Notes: a model not told the origin generated them from the letters alone. A DNA stretch of 64,000 bases from Kineosporia succinea (GCF_030811555.1 NZ_JAUSQZ010000001.1:1302001-1366000); one strand, 5' to 3'; counted from the stretch's first letter, positions 42,515 to 51,049 are shown. Translations and numbers: made by a program.

Positions 42515-43372
42515 TCAGAGCGCGCCGGCCGTGTCTTCCGGCTCGGCCGCGGACGGCGGGCCGTAGCTGTGAGCACCCCGAGAAGGACGGGCCGGGGCCA
42601 CCTTCCGGCCGCCGAAGCGCCAGGCCCGCAGCAGGCCGTCGGCGATTCGGAAGTACGCGCGGGCCCCCGACGAGCTCGGTGACGTGGCCACGATGGTCGT
42701 GCCCATGCTCGGGGCCTCGGCGAACTTCACCGAGCGCGGGATCGGGTTGAGCACGGGCACCCGGTAGCGGCGCTTCACGTCGGCCAGGACGGCGCGGGCG
42801 TGCACCGAGCGCTTGTCGTACATCGTGGGCAGCAGGCCGCGCACCCGCAGGCGGGGGTTGAGCAGGCGGTGCACGTCGGCCACGGTGTCGAGCAGCTGGC
42901 CCACGCCGCGGTGGCTGAGCATCTCGCACTGCAGGGGCACGAGCACCTCGTCGGCGGCGGCCAGCGCGTTCAGCGTGAGCAGGCCCAGGCTGGGCGAGCA
43001 GTCGAGCAGCACCACGTCATAGGCGCCGAGCACCTCCTCGAGCCCGCGGCGCACCACGAACTCGCGCTGCGGGGCAGGCAGCAGCATGGCCTCGGCCGCC
43101 AGCAGGTCGATCGTGGAGGGCACCAGGTCCATGCCCTCGCTGGTGCGCAGACGCGCGGCCGACAGCAGGACCTCGCCGCGGATCACGTCGGAGATCGAGT
43201 GGTCGACCACGTCGGGGTCGACGCCGAGGCTGAACGTGAGCGACGACTGCGGGTCGAGATCGACGAGCAGCACTCGCAGGCCCCGCAGCACGAACGCGGC
43301 GCCGAGCGAAGCCACCGTGGTGGTCTTGGCGACGCCACCCTTCTGGTTGGCAACGGCGATTACGCGGCCCAT
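42515..43372 (-). CDS. ParA/Soj-family ATPase
   Basis: 285 residues. VIAVANQKGGVAKTTTVASLGAAF is the deviant Walker A with signature Lys; LLVDLDPQSSLTFSLG and YDVVLLDCSPSLGLLTLNAL are Walker A' and B. No ParB gene or parS site (TGTTTCACGTGAAACA-like) is near, so this is a chromosomal orphan ParA, as at Rv3213c, not the replication-origin copy. The role could be in positioning or division. ATG 43372 follows GGGAG by about 9 bases. It diverges from the DUF2236 gene. Confidence 0.9.
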   Translation of the reverse strand: MGRVIAVANQKGGVAKTTTVASLGAAFVLRGLRVLLVDLDPQSSLTFSLGVDPDVVDHSISDVIRGEVLLSAARLRTSEGMDLVPSTIDLLAAEAMLLPAPQREFVVRRGLEEVLGAYDVVLLDCSPSLGLLTLNALAAADEVLVPLQCEMLSHRGVGQLLDTVADVHRLLNPRLRVRGLLPTMYDKRSVHARAVLADVKRRYRVPVLNPIPRSVKFAEAPSMGTTIVATSPSSSGARAYFRIADGLLRAWRFGGRKVAPARPSRGAHSYGPPSAAEPEDTAGAL

Positions 43373-43496
43373 GCACCTGCTCCCGGAGACGACGGGCCGG
43401 AAAGACCCGCTTTCAGACTATCGACTGACTGTGTCCCATTGGGCCGTCGGAGGGCTCGACAGGCGATCAAGGGTCGAATCCGACAGTCTTGACCCC

Positions 43497-44570
43497 ATGG
43501 CAGCGAGCGCGACGGACGACAGCTGGGAACGAAGCAGTGCTCTTCTCCCCCTGGCCGGCGCTGCCCCACGCACCGTGGAGCCCGAATCCGGGCGCAGACA
43601 GCACGGATCCGGGGAGACGGCGGCGGGACGGGCACGACGCGCGTGGGGACGGCGGGAACAGGTGGAGCACAGGCAGGTCCGGCCCGAGGCACCGCGTCCC
43701 CTGGAGAACTGGGACGCGCTCGAGCACCCGGCCGACTCCGGCCGTCCCGACGAGCACGCGCTCGATGCCGACCATGATGCGGACCACGAGAACGACCAGG
43801 GCGGGCAGTGGGGCCTTTTCGGCCCCCGCACGGTGACCTGGCGAGTGCACTCCGACCCGCTGATCGGCCTGGCCACGCTGCGTGCGCTGGCGATGCAGGT
43901 GCTGCACCCCGAGGGCATGGCCAACGTCTTCGCCACGGCCCGCCGCGTCGACGACCCGTGGGACCGCCTGCAGTGGGCGCAACGTCACATCGGCGCGGTC
44001 GTCTTCGGCAACAGCATCGAGGCCGCGATGACCGGTGCCCGGTTGCGCGCGGTGATGGGCCAGGTCAGCGGCTGGAGCGGCGACGGCGACGAGTTCCGCG
44101 GCGACGACGAGGAACTCGTGCTGTGGATGCACTGCTGCCAGGTGGCCTCGTCGGTCGAGGTGACGCGCCGCGGCGGGCTCGACCTGACCGACGCCGAGCA
44201 CGAGACCTACCTGCAGGAACAGGTGCGCACCGCGGCGGTCTGGGGCCTGGAGCCGGACCGGGTGCCGGCCACGCGCCGCGACCTGACCCGCTACTTCCGC
44301 CGGGTACGTCCCCAGCTGCGGATGACGCACGAGGCCCGCGCCTTCATCTCGTCCCTGCTGAGCCCGGCCGTGCCCGACCTGATCGCGATGACGCAGCGCA
44401 ACCGGCCGACCTGGGCCCCGGTGGCCGGCCTGGCCTGGTCGTCGCTGCCGGGCTGGGCGCGCACGATGTACTCGTCCGGGCCCGGTGACGGCGCCGGTTC
44501 ACTGGCTCCGGCCGCGGCCACGGTGGCCCTGCACTCGCTGCGCGACGAGCTGCACCGCACCCGCCCCTGA
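43497..44570 (+). CDS. Oxygenase MpaB-family (DUF2236) protein
   Basis: 357 residues from ATG 43497. The first 100 residues are polar and Arg/Asp-rich with no fold visible. The domain opens with VTWRVHSDPLIGLATLRALAMQVLHPEGMANV, then DPWDRLQWAQRHIGAVVFG, DEELVLWMHCCQVASSVEV and DLTRYFRRVRPQLRMTHEARAF, the conserved His/Arg/Asp pattern of DUF2236. Relatives include latex-clearing rubber oxygenase and fungal MpaB, thought to bind haem. Substrate unknown. The longer open frame starting at 43086 overlaps parA antisense and is not used. Confidence 0.85.
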   Translation: MAASATDDSWERSSALLPLAGAAPRTVEPESGRRQHGSGETAAGRARRAWGRREQVEHRQVRPEAPRPLENWDALEHPADSGRPDEHALDADHDADHENDQGGQWGLFGPRTVTWRVHSDPLIGLATLRALAMQVLHPEGMANVFATARRVDDPWDRLQWAQRHIGAVVFGNSIEAAMTGARLRAVMGQVSGWSGDGDEFRGDDEELVLWMHCCQVASSVEVTRRGGLDLTDAEHETYLQEQVRTAAVWGLEPDRVPATRRDLTRYFRRVRPQLRMTHEARAFISSLLSPAVPDLIAMTQRNRPTWAPVAGLAWSSLPGWARTMYSSGPGDGAGSLAPAAATVALHSLRDELHRTRP

Positions 44571-44785
44571 GCGGATCCGGCTGTCTCCTGAGCGCTTCCC
44601 CGAGCGACCCGCCCGCACTTTCACGAGCGACACGCCCGGGGACGCCGCGCATCGCTTCGGGTAGGCGTTGCGTCACAGAACGTCGGGTTTTCGACCCAGA
44701 AGGGCGGGTCAGCCGTTACCCTGGCTCCTGCCCGCACCGGCCGGTCCGGGTCCGGCCAGTTTCCTGAGCCCGAGGCGGTCCGCGG

Positions 44786-45769
44786 ATGAACCGAGTTCCT
44801 GCGTCCGGGAGCCGGGCCGCCCTCGACCACGACCTGCTCGACCAGATCGCCGGTGAGGTGCGCGGCCTGGCCGCGAGCTACCTCACGTCGTCACCCCTCG
44901 CCCTCGTCACCCCGGTCTGGCGCCTGCGCCGCGAGGTGTTCGAGCTGCTCGAGAGGCGTCAGCACCCCCATCTCACCGCGCCGCTCTACTCGCTCGCCGG
45001 CCGGCTGTGCGCCCTGATCGCCCACGCCAGCGCCGATCTCGGCGATCCGGTGGCCGCGGAGACCAACACCCGCACCGCCTGGCTGTGCGCCGAGCTGGCC
45101 GACGACGACTCGCTGCGCGCCTTCATCCGCTGGGTCCAGTCCAACGTGGCCTACTGGAGCGGCGACTTCCCGGCCGCGGCCCGCATCGCCCACAGCGGCC
45201 GCCGTCACGCCACCAAGGGCAGCAACCTGCTGCGCCTGGCCAGCGCCGAGGCCCGGGCCTGGGCCGCCTGCGGTGACACCCGTGAGGTCGAGCGGGCCGT
45301 CGGCGTGGCCCGCGCCGCCCGCGAGCGCGACACCGGCGAAGACCAGCAGGCCGGGGTGTTCCGGTTCGAGCCGGGCAAGGCCGCCTACTACGCCAGCGAG
45401 GCCTGGCTGGCCCTGGGCGGCGAGAACAACGCCCGGCTGGCCGCCCGGGAGGCCACCGAGGCCCTGAGCCTCCTGCAGGCGATCCCGGAGCAGCGCTCGC
45501 CGGAGCTGGTGGCCGCGGCCCGGCTCGACCTGTGCAACGCCCACCTGGCGCTGTCCGACCTCGACGCCGCGGCCGGTGAGCTGCGGCAGGTGCTGAGCCT
45601 GCCCGTCGACAACCGCACCGAGCCGATCGTGGGCCGGGTGCGCACCGCCGCCTCCACTCTCGAAATGCCCAGATTCACCCGTTCGGACCTATCCAGGCAG
45701 CTGCTCGACGAGATCGCCTTGTTTCGGGCCTATCCGGCCCGTCGGGATCTGTCGGACGTCCTGTCCTGA
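44786..45769 (+). CDS. TPR-like helical repeat protein without DNA-binding domain
   Basis: 327 residues, almost wholly helical. ARTAWLCAELADDDSLRAFIRWVQSNVAYWSGDFPAAARIAHSG (in parts), ASAEARAWAACGDTREVERAVGVARAARERD, EAWLALGGENNARLAAREATEAL and ARLDLCNAHLALSDLDAAAGELRQVL show TPR spacing. This resembles the C-terminal sensor half of large actinobacterial XRE or SARP-type regulators, but no HTH is present within the frame, so it is a stand-alone scaffold. Function unknown. A TACCCT box at 44717-44722 may be its promoter. The SLOG gene follows after 61 bases. Confidence 0.7.
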   Translation: MNRVPASGSRAALDHDLLDQIAGEVRGLAASYLTSSPLALVTPVWRLRREVFELLERRQHPHLTAPLYSLAGRLCALIAHASADLGDPVAAETNTRTAWLCAELADDDSLRAFIRWVQSNVAYWSGDFPAAARIAHSGRRHATKGSNLLRLASAEARAWAACGDTREVERAVGVARAARERDTGEDQQAGVFRFEPGKAAYYASEAWLALGGENNARLAAREATEALSLLQAIPEQRSPELVAAARLDLCNAHLALSDLDAAAGELRQVLSLPVDNRTEPIVGRVRTAASTLEMPRFTRSDLSRQLLDEIALFRAYPARRDLSDVLS

Positions 45770-45830
45770 ACCGTTCGTAAGCAAACGGCCGATCCCGTCC
45801 GTGCGCCTCGGCGAAGGGGAGAACCGCATC

Positions 45831-46379
45831 GTGCTGCCACCGTCACAGCGTCCCGAACCGTACGACACCTCACCGGACGGCCCGCAGGGCGACCCGCCCG
45901 GCCGTACCTTCCAGGTGGCCGTGTGCGGGCCGCGCGACTGCACCGACGAGCAGGCCGCGGCCGCCCGGCAGGTCGGTGAGCTGCTGGCCCGGGCCGGGGT
46001 CACCGTGATCTGCGGCGGGGGCACCGGGGTGATGGCCGCGGTGGCCGCCGGGGTGCGGGCCGGCAACGGCCTGGTGGTCGGGATCCGTCCCGGCCCGGAC
46101 ACCACCGGGGCCAGTCCCGACCTGTCGGTGACGATCGTGACCAACATCGGTGAGGCCCGCAACGCCGTCATCGTCTGGAGCGCCGACGCGGTGATCGCGG
46201 TCGGCGGCTCGTGGGGCACGCTGAGCGAGGTGGCGCTGGCCCGGCGGCGCGGCGGTATCCCGGTCGTGGTGCTCGACGGCTGGCGGGTCGTGGGCGCCGA
46301 CGGCAGGCCCGTCGACGAGGGCATCACCCACGTCACCAGCCCCGAAGAAGCCGTGCAGCAGGCTTTGTCGGTCGCCTGA
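45831..46379 (+). CDS. SLOG/LOG-type Rossmann protein (TIGR00725 family)
   Basis: 182 residues from GTG 45831, which has GGGGAG 9 bases upstream. QVAVCGPRDCTDEQAAAARQVGELLARAGVTVICGGGTGVMAAVAAG and AVIVWSADAVIAVGGSWGTLSEVALARRRGGIPVVVL are the Rossmann and nucleotide-binding segments of the lysine-decarboxylase-like LOG superfamily. The PGGxGTxxE motif of true cytokinin-activating LOG enzymes is replaced by GGSWGTLSE. Relatives bind nucleotides or molybdenum cofactor; function here unknown. An in-frame GTG at 45801 is a weaker start. Confidence 0.8.
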   Translation: MLPPSQRPEPYDTSPDGPQGDPPGRTFQVAVCGPRDCTDEQAAAARQVGELLARAGVTVICGGGTGVMAAVAAGVRAGNGLVVGIRPGPDTTGASPDLSVTIVTNIGEARNAVIVWSADAVIAVGGSWGTLSEVALARRRGGIPVVVLDGWRVVGADGRPVDEGITHVTSPEEAVQQALSVA

Positions 46380-46389
46380 GAGGTCAAGG

Positions 46390-46440
46390 GGGGACGCGCC
46401 GGTCGGGTCGGTCCCGCCCGCAAACGACCGGCCCGTCCCC
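46390..46440. terminator. Terminator hairpin between SLOG and nuclease genes
   Basis: GGGGACG-CG-CCGGTCG on the left pairs with CGACCGG-C-CGTCCCC on the right in the gap between convergent genes. Confidence 0.65.
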
Positions 46441-46451
46441 GGGTGGGTCGG

Positions 46452-47315
46452 CTACCGCGGCAGCTGCGACGCCCAGGCCGGCTTCTCCTCGGAGGCCGCC
46501 CTGCCCTCCGGGCAGTGCCGGCGGAAGTCGCAGAACGCGCAGCCCGGCGAGGGACTCGGCGGGAACACCGCGTCACCGCGGCGGCCCTCGGCGAACGCCC
46601 GGTCGGCGCCGGCCGCGGCGTCACCCAGTGAATCCGCCTCCGCGATACGGCGTTCCAGCCCGCCGCCGTCATAGCGGGCGACCGCCCGGGTGCCGCTGGG
46701 CAGGTGGTGCAGCTCGACCTGCAGGCAAGGGCGGCGGTAGGTGCGGGTGACGCCGACGGCGTAGGCGGCCAGGGCCAGACTGGCGAACGCGTCGCCCTCG
46801 GACGGCACGTGGCGACCGGTCTTGTAGTCGACGATCACCAGCTCGTCACCGCGGTCCTCGATCAGGTCGACCCGCCCCGACAACGAGAGCCGGGCCGTCT
46901 TCGCGTTCACCGTCTTCTCCACACCCGCGGGCTCGGCCAGCGGATCGGTGGCGGAGTCGAACAGGTAGTCCTGTACCCAGCCGACGGCTCGCCGCCCGGC
47001 CGCGGCCGACTGCTCGCGGTCCGCGAAACCCTCACCGAGCCAACGGCGACGCACGAGCTGGTAGGCCAGTTCGCGCGTCCGCAAGCCGGGTTCGGTGTGC
47101 CACCAGTCGGCCAGCGCGGAGTGCACCGCGGCGCCGATGCTGTTGTGCGCCCAGGGTGCCCCCTTGGGCGGCTGGGGCTTGTCGAGATAGGTGAAGCGGT
47201 AGCGGCGCCGGCACTCGCGCCAGCTCACCAGGCGCGTGGGCGTGCAGGTGTAGAGCGGCTCGGGCATGCCGATCAGCTCGAGCTGATCGTGCTCGAGGTC
47301 GGGCTGACCGGTCAC
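46452..47315 (-). CDS. RecB-family/Cas4-like PD-(D/E)XK nuclease with Fe-S cluster
   Basis: 287 residues. LSLSGRVDLIEDRGDELVIVDYKTGRHVPSEGDAFASLALAAYAVGV carries the nuclease D, the (D/E)xK site in VDYKTG and the following Gln-type helix, although the usual QL is SL. Four Cys (C35 in WRECRRRYRF; C259, C262, C268 in CAFCDFRRHC) are spaced as in Cas4, AddB and AdnA, where they hold a 4Fe-4S cluster. Single-domain RecB exonucleases of this kind are common in actinobacteria. GTG 47315 overlaps the PHP gene stop as GTGA. It may process DNA ends together with AdnAB (inference). Confidence 0.87.
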   Translation of the reverse strand: MTGQPDLEHDQLELIGMPEPLYTCTPTRLVSWRECRRRYRFTYLDKPQPPKGAPWAHNSIGAAVHSALADWWHTEPGLRTRELAYQLVRRRWLGEGFADREQSAAAGRRAVGWVQDYLFDSATDPLAEPAGVEKTVNAKTARLSLSGRVDLIEDRGDELVIVDYKTGRHVPSEGDAFASLALAAYAVGVTRTYRRPCLQVELHHLPSGTRAVARYDGGGLERRIAEADSLGDAAAGADRAFAEGRRGDAVFPPSPSPGCAFCDFRRHCPEGRAASEEKPAWASQLPR

Positions 47316-48157
47316 GGACGCACCACGCGCTCCGGCGTGCCCAGGGCCACGATCTTCTCGAACACCGCCGGATCCGTGGTGTTCTCGCCGATCCGGTTGA
47401 CCTTGCCGGTGCCGTGGTAGTCGCTCGACCCGGTCGTGAGCAGCCCCAGCCCGGCCGCCAGGCGCCGCAGGTGCGTGCGGTCGGACTCGGCGTGGTCACG
47501 GTGGTTCACCTCGACCCCGACCAGGCCCACCTCGGCCAGCTCGGCGATGTCGGCGTCGGACACCAGCCGCCCGCGTTTACCGGCGCGCGGGTGGGCCATC
47601 ACCGGCACTCCCCCGGCCTCCCGCACCAGCCGCACGATCAGCGCCGCCTCCGGCGCGTGGTACGGCAGGTAGTAGGGCGAGCGGCCGTGCAGCACGGTGG
47701 CGAAGGCCTCGTCGCGGTTCTTCACGGCCCCCGCCGCGACCAGCGCGTCGGCGATGTGCGGACGCCCGACCGCGGCGTCCGGCTCGCACTGCCGCACCAC
47801 GTCGTCCCAGCTGATGTCGAAGTCCACGCTGAGCCGCTCGACCATCCGCTGCGCCCGGGTCAGCCGGTCGACCTTGGTCTGCTCCTCCTCGGCCAGCAGC
47901 GCCTCGTCGTCCGGGTCGTGCAGGTAGCCCAGCATGTGCACGCCGATGCCGTGCATCTGGCAGCTGATCTCGGCCCCCGGAACCAGGGTCAGGCCGAGCT
48001 CGCGGGCCAGCGGCGCGGCGGCCGGCACGCCCGCCATCGTGTCGTGGTCGGTGAGTGCGACGACGTCCAGCCCGGCTGCGGCCGCGGCCTCCATCACCCC
48101 GGCCGGGGAGTCCGTTCCGTCGGAGGCGCTGGAGTGGGCGTGAAGGTCGATTCGCAC
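47312..48157 (-). CDS. PHP-domain phosphoesterase (RNase AM/YciV-like)
   Basis: 281 residues. RIDLHAHSSASDGTDSPAGVM, VVALTDHDTMAG, LVPGAEISCQMHG, VPVMAHPRAGKRG and LLTTGSSDYHGTGK supply the His/Asp metal ligands of the PHP fold. Relatives hydrolyse 3',5'-nucleotide bisphosphates or trim 5' ends of RNA. GTG 48157 has TACGCT 7 bases upstream and no ribosome-binding site, which sets the start. Coupling to a nuclease gene by GTGA overlap suggests a nucleic-acid-related role. Confidence 0.88.
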   Translation of the reverse strand: MRIDLHAHSSASDGTDSPAGVMEAAAAAGLDVVALTDHDTMAGVPAAAPLARELGLTLVPGAEISCQMHGIGVHMLGYLHDPDDEALLAEEEQTKVDRLTRAQRMVERLSVDFDISWDDVVRQCEPDAAVGRPHIADALVAAGAVKNRDEAFATVLHGRSPYYLPYHAPEAALIVRLVREAGGVPVMAHPRAGKRGRLVSDADIAELAEVGLVGVEVNHRDHAESDRTHLRRLAAGLGLLTTGSSDYHGTGKVNRIGENTTDPAVFEKIVALGTPERVVRP

Positions 48158-48162
48158 GCAGG

Positions 48163-48816
48163 TCAGCGTAGGCGCGGAGTCAGCGCACCGCAGGGCAGAT
48201 CGGGTTCGGTGTCCTCGTTGCGTGCGTCGACGAGGGAGAACCGGTGCAGCAGGGCGAGCGCGGCGGAGCTCGGCCAGGCCAGCATCCAGAGCCAGACGCC
48301 CGACGCCTCCCCGACGTAGGCCAGGCCCCCGTCGAGCGGCACCGACCACAGCGGCACCTCGTGGTCGTCGGCCGTCAGCTTGATCTCGGCCGGGTCGTGC
48401 TGGGCCTTCTCGGCCAGCAGCGGCCCGGGATCCACCCCGTCCATCCCGGCCAGGTGCGCCCCCAACCCGATGCCCGGCTGCTCGGCCACGAACATCAGGT
48501 CGACGGTCGGCTCCTCGTCACCCATCTCCGGCAACGGGTGCGGTCCGGAGACCGCCACGACGCAGGCGACCGAGCCGCCGGCCCCCGCGCCCGCCCACTG
48601 CAGGCCGGTCAGCTCCCAGCCCTCCGGCATCGGGCGCGGCATCCAGACCGGCACCAGCGAGTCGAGCGCGACCTGGCGGACGAGTTTCTGCGTGGGCGCC
48701 TGGGCCGGGCCGACCGGGACGATCGGGCCGTGAACCTCGCAGGTCCAGGTGGGCCCGTGGTCTCCGGGCTCCTGGGCCACCGCACCGCAGCGCGGACAGG
48801 TACGCAGAAGAGTCAC
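48163..48816 (-). CDS. DUF6758-like zinc-ribbon protein
   Basis: 217 residues. The N-terminus TCPRCGAVAQEPGDHGPTWTCEVHGPI has CxxC plus Cys/His, a small zinc ribbon. The rest is a mixed alpha/beta domain with WSVPLDGGLAYVGEASGVWLWMLAWPSSAALALL near the end. Such proteins are conserved in actinobacteria beside the PHP gene; function unknown. GTG 48816 is directly preceded by GGAGG with no proper spacing, so the exact start is uncertain. Its stop lies 5 bases before the PHP gene start. Confidence 0.7.
   Translation of the reverse strand: MTLLRTCPRCGAVAQEPGDHGPTWTCEVHGPIVPVGPAQAPTQKLVRQVALDSLVPVWMPRPMPEGWELTGLQWAGAGAGGSVACVVAVSGPHPLPEMGDEEPTVDLMFVAEQPGIGLGAHLAGMDGVDPGPLLAEKAQHDPAEIKLTADDHEVPLWSVPLDGGLAYVGEASGVWLWMLAWPSSAALALLHRFSLVDARNEDTEPDLPCGALTPRLR
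48165..48170 (-). promoter_or_regulatory. -10 box TACGCT, leaderless start of PHP gene
   Basis: Minus-strand TACGCT ends 7 bases before GTG 48157. It lies inside the 3' end of the preceding gene, so the PHP-nuclease pair would have its own promoter. Confidence 0.45.
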
Positions 48817-48869
48817 CCTCCGACCGTTGCGTGACTCACGCCACAGGTCAAGCCGCCGCGCGTGGGTGA

Positions 48870-49373
48870 TCAGCGCCGGGGCACCGGGCGTCCCGGCTGG
48901 TCACCGCCCCGCCTGTCCAGGTAGTTCCGTTTCGGCACCATCACCTTGCGCCGGAAGGTGCACACGAGAGTTCCGTCCTGCTTGTAACCGATGGTCTCGA
49001 CGTGAACGATGCCGCGGTCGTCCTTCGTCGTGGACTCCCACCGGTCCAGCACCGTGGTCTCGCCGTAGACCGTGTCACCGTGGAAGGTCGGGGCGGTGTG
49101 CCGCAGCGACTCGATCTCCAGGTTCGCGATCGCCCGGCCGGACACGTCCGGCACCGACATCCCCAGCAGGATCGAGTAGATGAGGTTCCCGACCACCACG
49201 TTGCGCCCGAACTCGGTGCTGCCCTCCGCGTAGTGCGCGTCGAGGTGCAGGGGGTGGTGGTTCATCGTGATCAGGCAGAACAGGTGGTCGTCGGCCTCGG
49301 TCACGGTCTTGCCCGGCCAGTGCCGGTACACGGCCCCGACCTCGAACTCCTCGTAGGTTCGCCCGAACTGCAT
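48870..49373 (-). CDS. MaoC-family hydratase/dehydratase
   Basis: 167 residues from ATG 49373. Hot-dog fold with GKTVTEADDHLFCLITMNHHPLHLDAHYA, where the Asp and His of the hydratase site are visible, followed by VVVGNLIYSILLGMSV and LRHTAPTFHGDTVYGETTVLDR. The actinobacterial subgroup acts on small branched CoA thioesters such as mesaconyl-CoA (inference only). Two CitE-like lyases lie at 61777-63662, which would fit such chemistry. An in-frame GTG at 49433 is a less likely start. Confidence 0.85.
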   Translation of the reverse strand: MQFGRTYEEFEVGAVYRHWPGKTVTEADDHLFCLITMNHHPLHLDAHYAEGSTEFGRNVVVGNLIYSILLGMSVPDVSGRAIANLEIESLRHTAPTFHGDTVYGETTVLDRWESTTKDDRGIVHVETIGYKQDGTLVCTFRRKVMVPKRNYLDRRGGDQPGRPVPRR

Positions 49374-49456
49374 GGTCCTACTGTTCGTCAGGCCGGGCCC
49401 CGACGGACCGGGGTGAGGAGTGGGCTGATTCACCCCGTGCCCACTGGCGCAGATGC

Positions 49457-49480
49457 GCCGGGCCCGGGAACGGGCCCGGC
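49457..49480. other. Perfect 9-bp hairpin upstream of the aminopeptidase start
   Basis: GCCGGGCCC (49457-49465) and GGGCCCGGC (49472-49480) flank a 6-base loop, directly upstream of the presumed promoter of the gene at 49496. Role unknown. Confidence 0.5.
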
Positions 49481-49483
49481 AGG

Positions 49484-49489
49484 CACAAT
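49484..49489 (+). promoter_or_regulatory. -10-like CACAAT before the aminopeptidase gene
   Basis: CACAAT ends 6 bases before ATG 49496. The first base departs from TAnnnT, so support is weaker than at other sites. Confidence 0.35.
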
Positions 49490-49495
49490 GGTGGG

Positions 49496-50992
49496 ATGAG
49501 CGAGAACGAACCCGTGGTGCAGGGCCCCGAGGGCGAGTCGGCGAAGCCGCAGGAGGTCGAGCACCGCGAGCGCCCGAACTCGGCGGCGTTCCGGGCGTTC
49601 ATCGCCTCCGGCTGGGCGCCGCGTCCGGCCGGGCTGCCCGCCCGCCTGCCCGCCGCCGAGTACGCCGCCGACCGCCGCGCCCGGCTCGCCGCCGAGCTGC
49701 CCGGTGAGCGCCTGGTGATCCCGGCCGGTGTCTTCCGGGTGCGCAGCAACGACACCGACCACCGCTTCCGTCCGCACTCCGCGTTCGCGCACCTCACCGG
49801 CCTGGGCACCGACCGTGAGCCCGACTCCGCGCTGGTGCTGGAGCCGTCCGCCGACGGGTTCGAGGCAGTGCTCTACGTGCAGCCGCGGGCCGAGCGCGAC
49901 TCCGAGCAGTTCTACGCCGACCCGCGTTACGGCGAGCTCTGGGTCGGCGTGCGGCCCAGCCTCGAGGAGGTCGCGGCCGAGACCGGCCTGGTGTGCCGGC
50001 CGCTCGACGACCTGGTCGACGCGATCACCAAGGACGCCGAGGCGGTCAAGGTGCGCATCGTGCGTGACGCCGACCCGGCGCTCGACGCCGCGCTCGACGA
50101 GGCGCGGGGCGCTGACTCCCTCGAGGCCGACGCCGAGCTGGCCCGCGTGGTGTCCGAACTGCGGCTCGTGAAGGATGCTTTCGAGGTCGCCGAGATGCGC
50201 CGCGCGGTCGACGTCACGGCCCGCGGTTTCGCCGACATCGTGCGCGCGCTGCCCGAGGCGGTCGAGTCGGTGCGGGGCGAGCGCGTCGTCGAGACGGTGT
50301 TCGAGAGCCGTGCCCGGCGCGAGGGCAACGGCGTCGGCTACGACACCATCGCCGCGTCCGGCCCGCACGCCTGCACCCTGCACTGGATCCGTAACGACGG
50401 CCCGGTCAACGCGAACGACCTGGTGCTGGTCGACGCCGGGGTCGAGGTCGACACGCTGTACACCGCCGACGTCACGCGCACCCTGCCGGTCTCGGGCACG
50501 TTCAGCGAGCCGCAGCGCCGCGTCTACCAGGCCGTGCTCGACGCCGCCGACGCCGCGTTCGCCGCGGCCAGGCCGGGGGTGAAGTTCCGCGAGGTGCACG
50601 CCGCCGCGATGAGGTCGATCGCCGCCACCCTGGCCTCCTGGGACCTGCTGCCCTCGAGTGCCGAGGAGTCGCTGACCAAGGAGGGCCAGTTCCACCGGCG
50701 CTGGATGGTGCACGGCACCAGCCACCACCTCGGCATCGACGTGCACGACTGCGCCCAGGCCCGCAAGGAGATGTACCTCGACGCCGAGCTGAAGCCGGGC
50801 ATGGTCTTCACCATCGAGCCCGGCCTCTACTTCGGCCCGCACGACCTGCTCGCGCCCGAGGAGCTCCGCGGGATCGGGGTGCGCATCGAAGACGACGTCC
50901 TGGTCACCGAGGACGGGGTGGAGAACCTGTCCGCCGGCCTGCCCCGCGACCCGGCCGGGATCGAGGCCTGGATGGCGTCGCTGCGTTCCTGA
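49496..50992 (+). CDS. pepP: Xaa-Pro aminopeptidase (M24B, PepP)
   Basis: 498 residues. The N-terminal domain (to about 200) includes VFRVRSNDTDHRFRPHSAFAHLTGLGTD, the actinobacterial PepP variant. The pita-bread domain has GPHACTLHWIRNDGPV, DLVLVDAGVEVDTLYTADVTRTLPVSG, WMVHGTSHHLGIDVHD, MVFTIEPGLYF and GIGVRIEDDVLVT; the Asp, Asp, His, Glu, Glu dimetal ligands are all present. It removes N-terminal residues that precede proline, in the cytoplasm. ATG 49496 is preceded by CACAAT at 6 bases. Confidence 0.93.
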   Translation: MSENEPVVQGPEGESAKPQEVEHRERPNSAAFRAFIASGWAPRPAGLPARLPAAEYAADRRARLAAELPGERLVIPAGVFRVRSNDTDHRFRPHSAFAHLTGLGTDREPDSALVLEPSADGFEAVLYVQPRAERDSEQFYADPRYGELWVGVRPSLEEVAAETGLVCRPLDDLVDAITKDAEAVKVRIVRDADPALDAALDEARGADSLEADAELARVVSELRLVKDAFEVAEMRRAVDVTARGFADIVRALPEAVESVRGERVVETVFESRARREGNGVGYDTIAASGPHACTLHWIRNDGPVNANDLVLVDAGVEVDTLYTADVTRTLPVSGTFSEPQRRVYQAVLDAADAAFAAARPGVKFREVHAAAMRSIAATLASWDLLPSSAEESLTKEGQFHRRWMVHGTSHHLGIDVHDCAQARKEMYLDAELKPGMVFTIEPGLYFGPHDLLAPEELRGIGVRIEDDVLVTEDGVENLSAGLPRDPAGIEAWMASLRS

Positions 50993-51049
50993 GGCTACCG
51001 AGGTGAGCCTTCACCGCTGACCCGACCGACGCGTCCCTCATCGGCGCCC

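Noticed and set aside
42515-43372. Chromosome partition locus and replication origin near parA
   Set aside because: No parB, no parS palindrome, no dnaA boxes or origin genes; neighbours match the orphan ParA at Rv3213c.
43471-43487. GGGTCGAATCC resembling a tRNA T-loop
   Set aside because: It lacks the TTC of the T-loop consensus, and no acceptor or anticodon stem can be formed from the flanks.
43086-43497. N-terminal extension of the DUF2236 protein from 43086
   Set aside because: The extra 137 codons run antisense through parA and its promoter; ATG 43497 lies clear of both.
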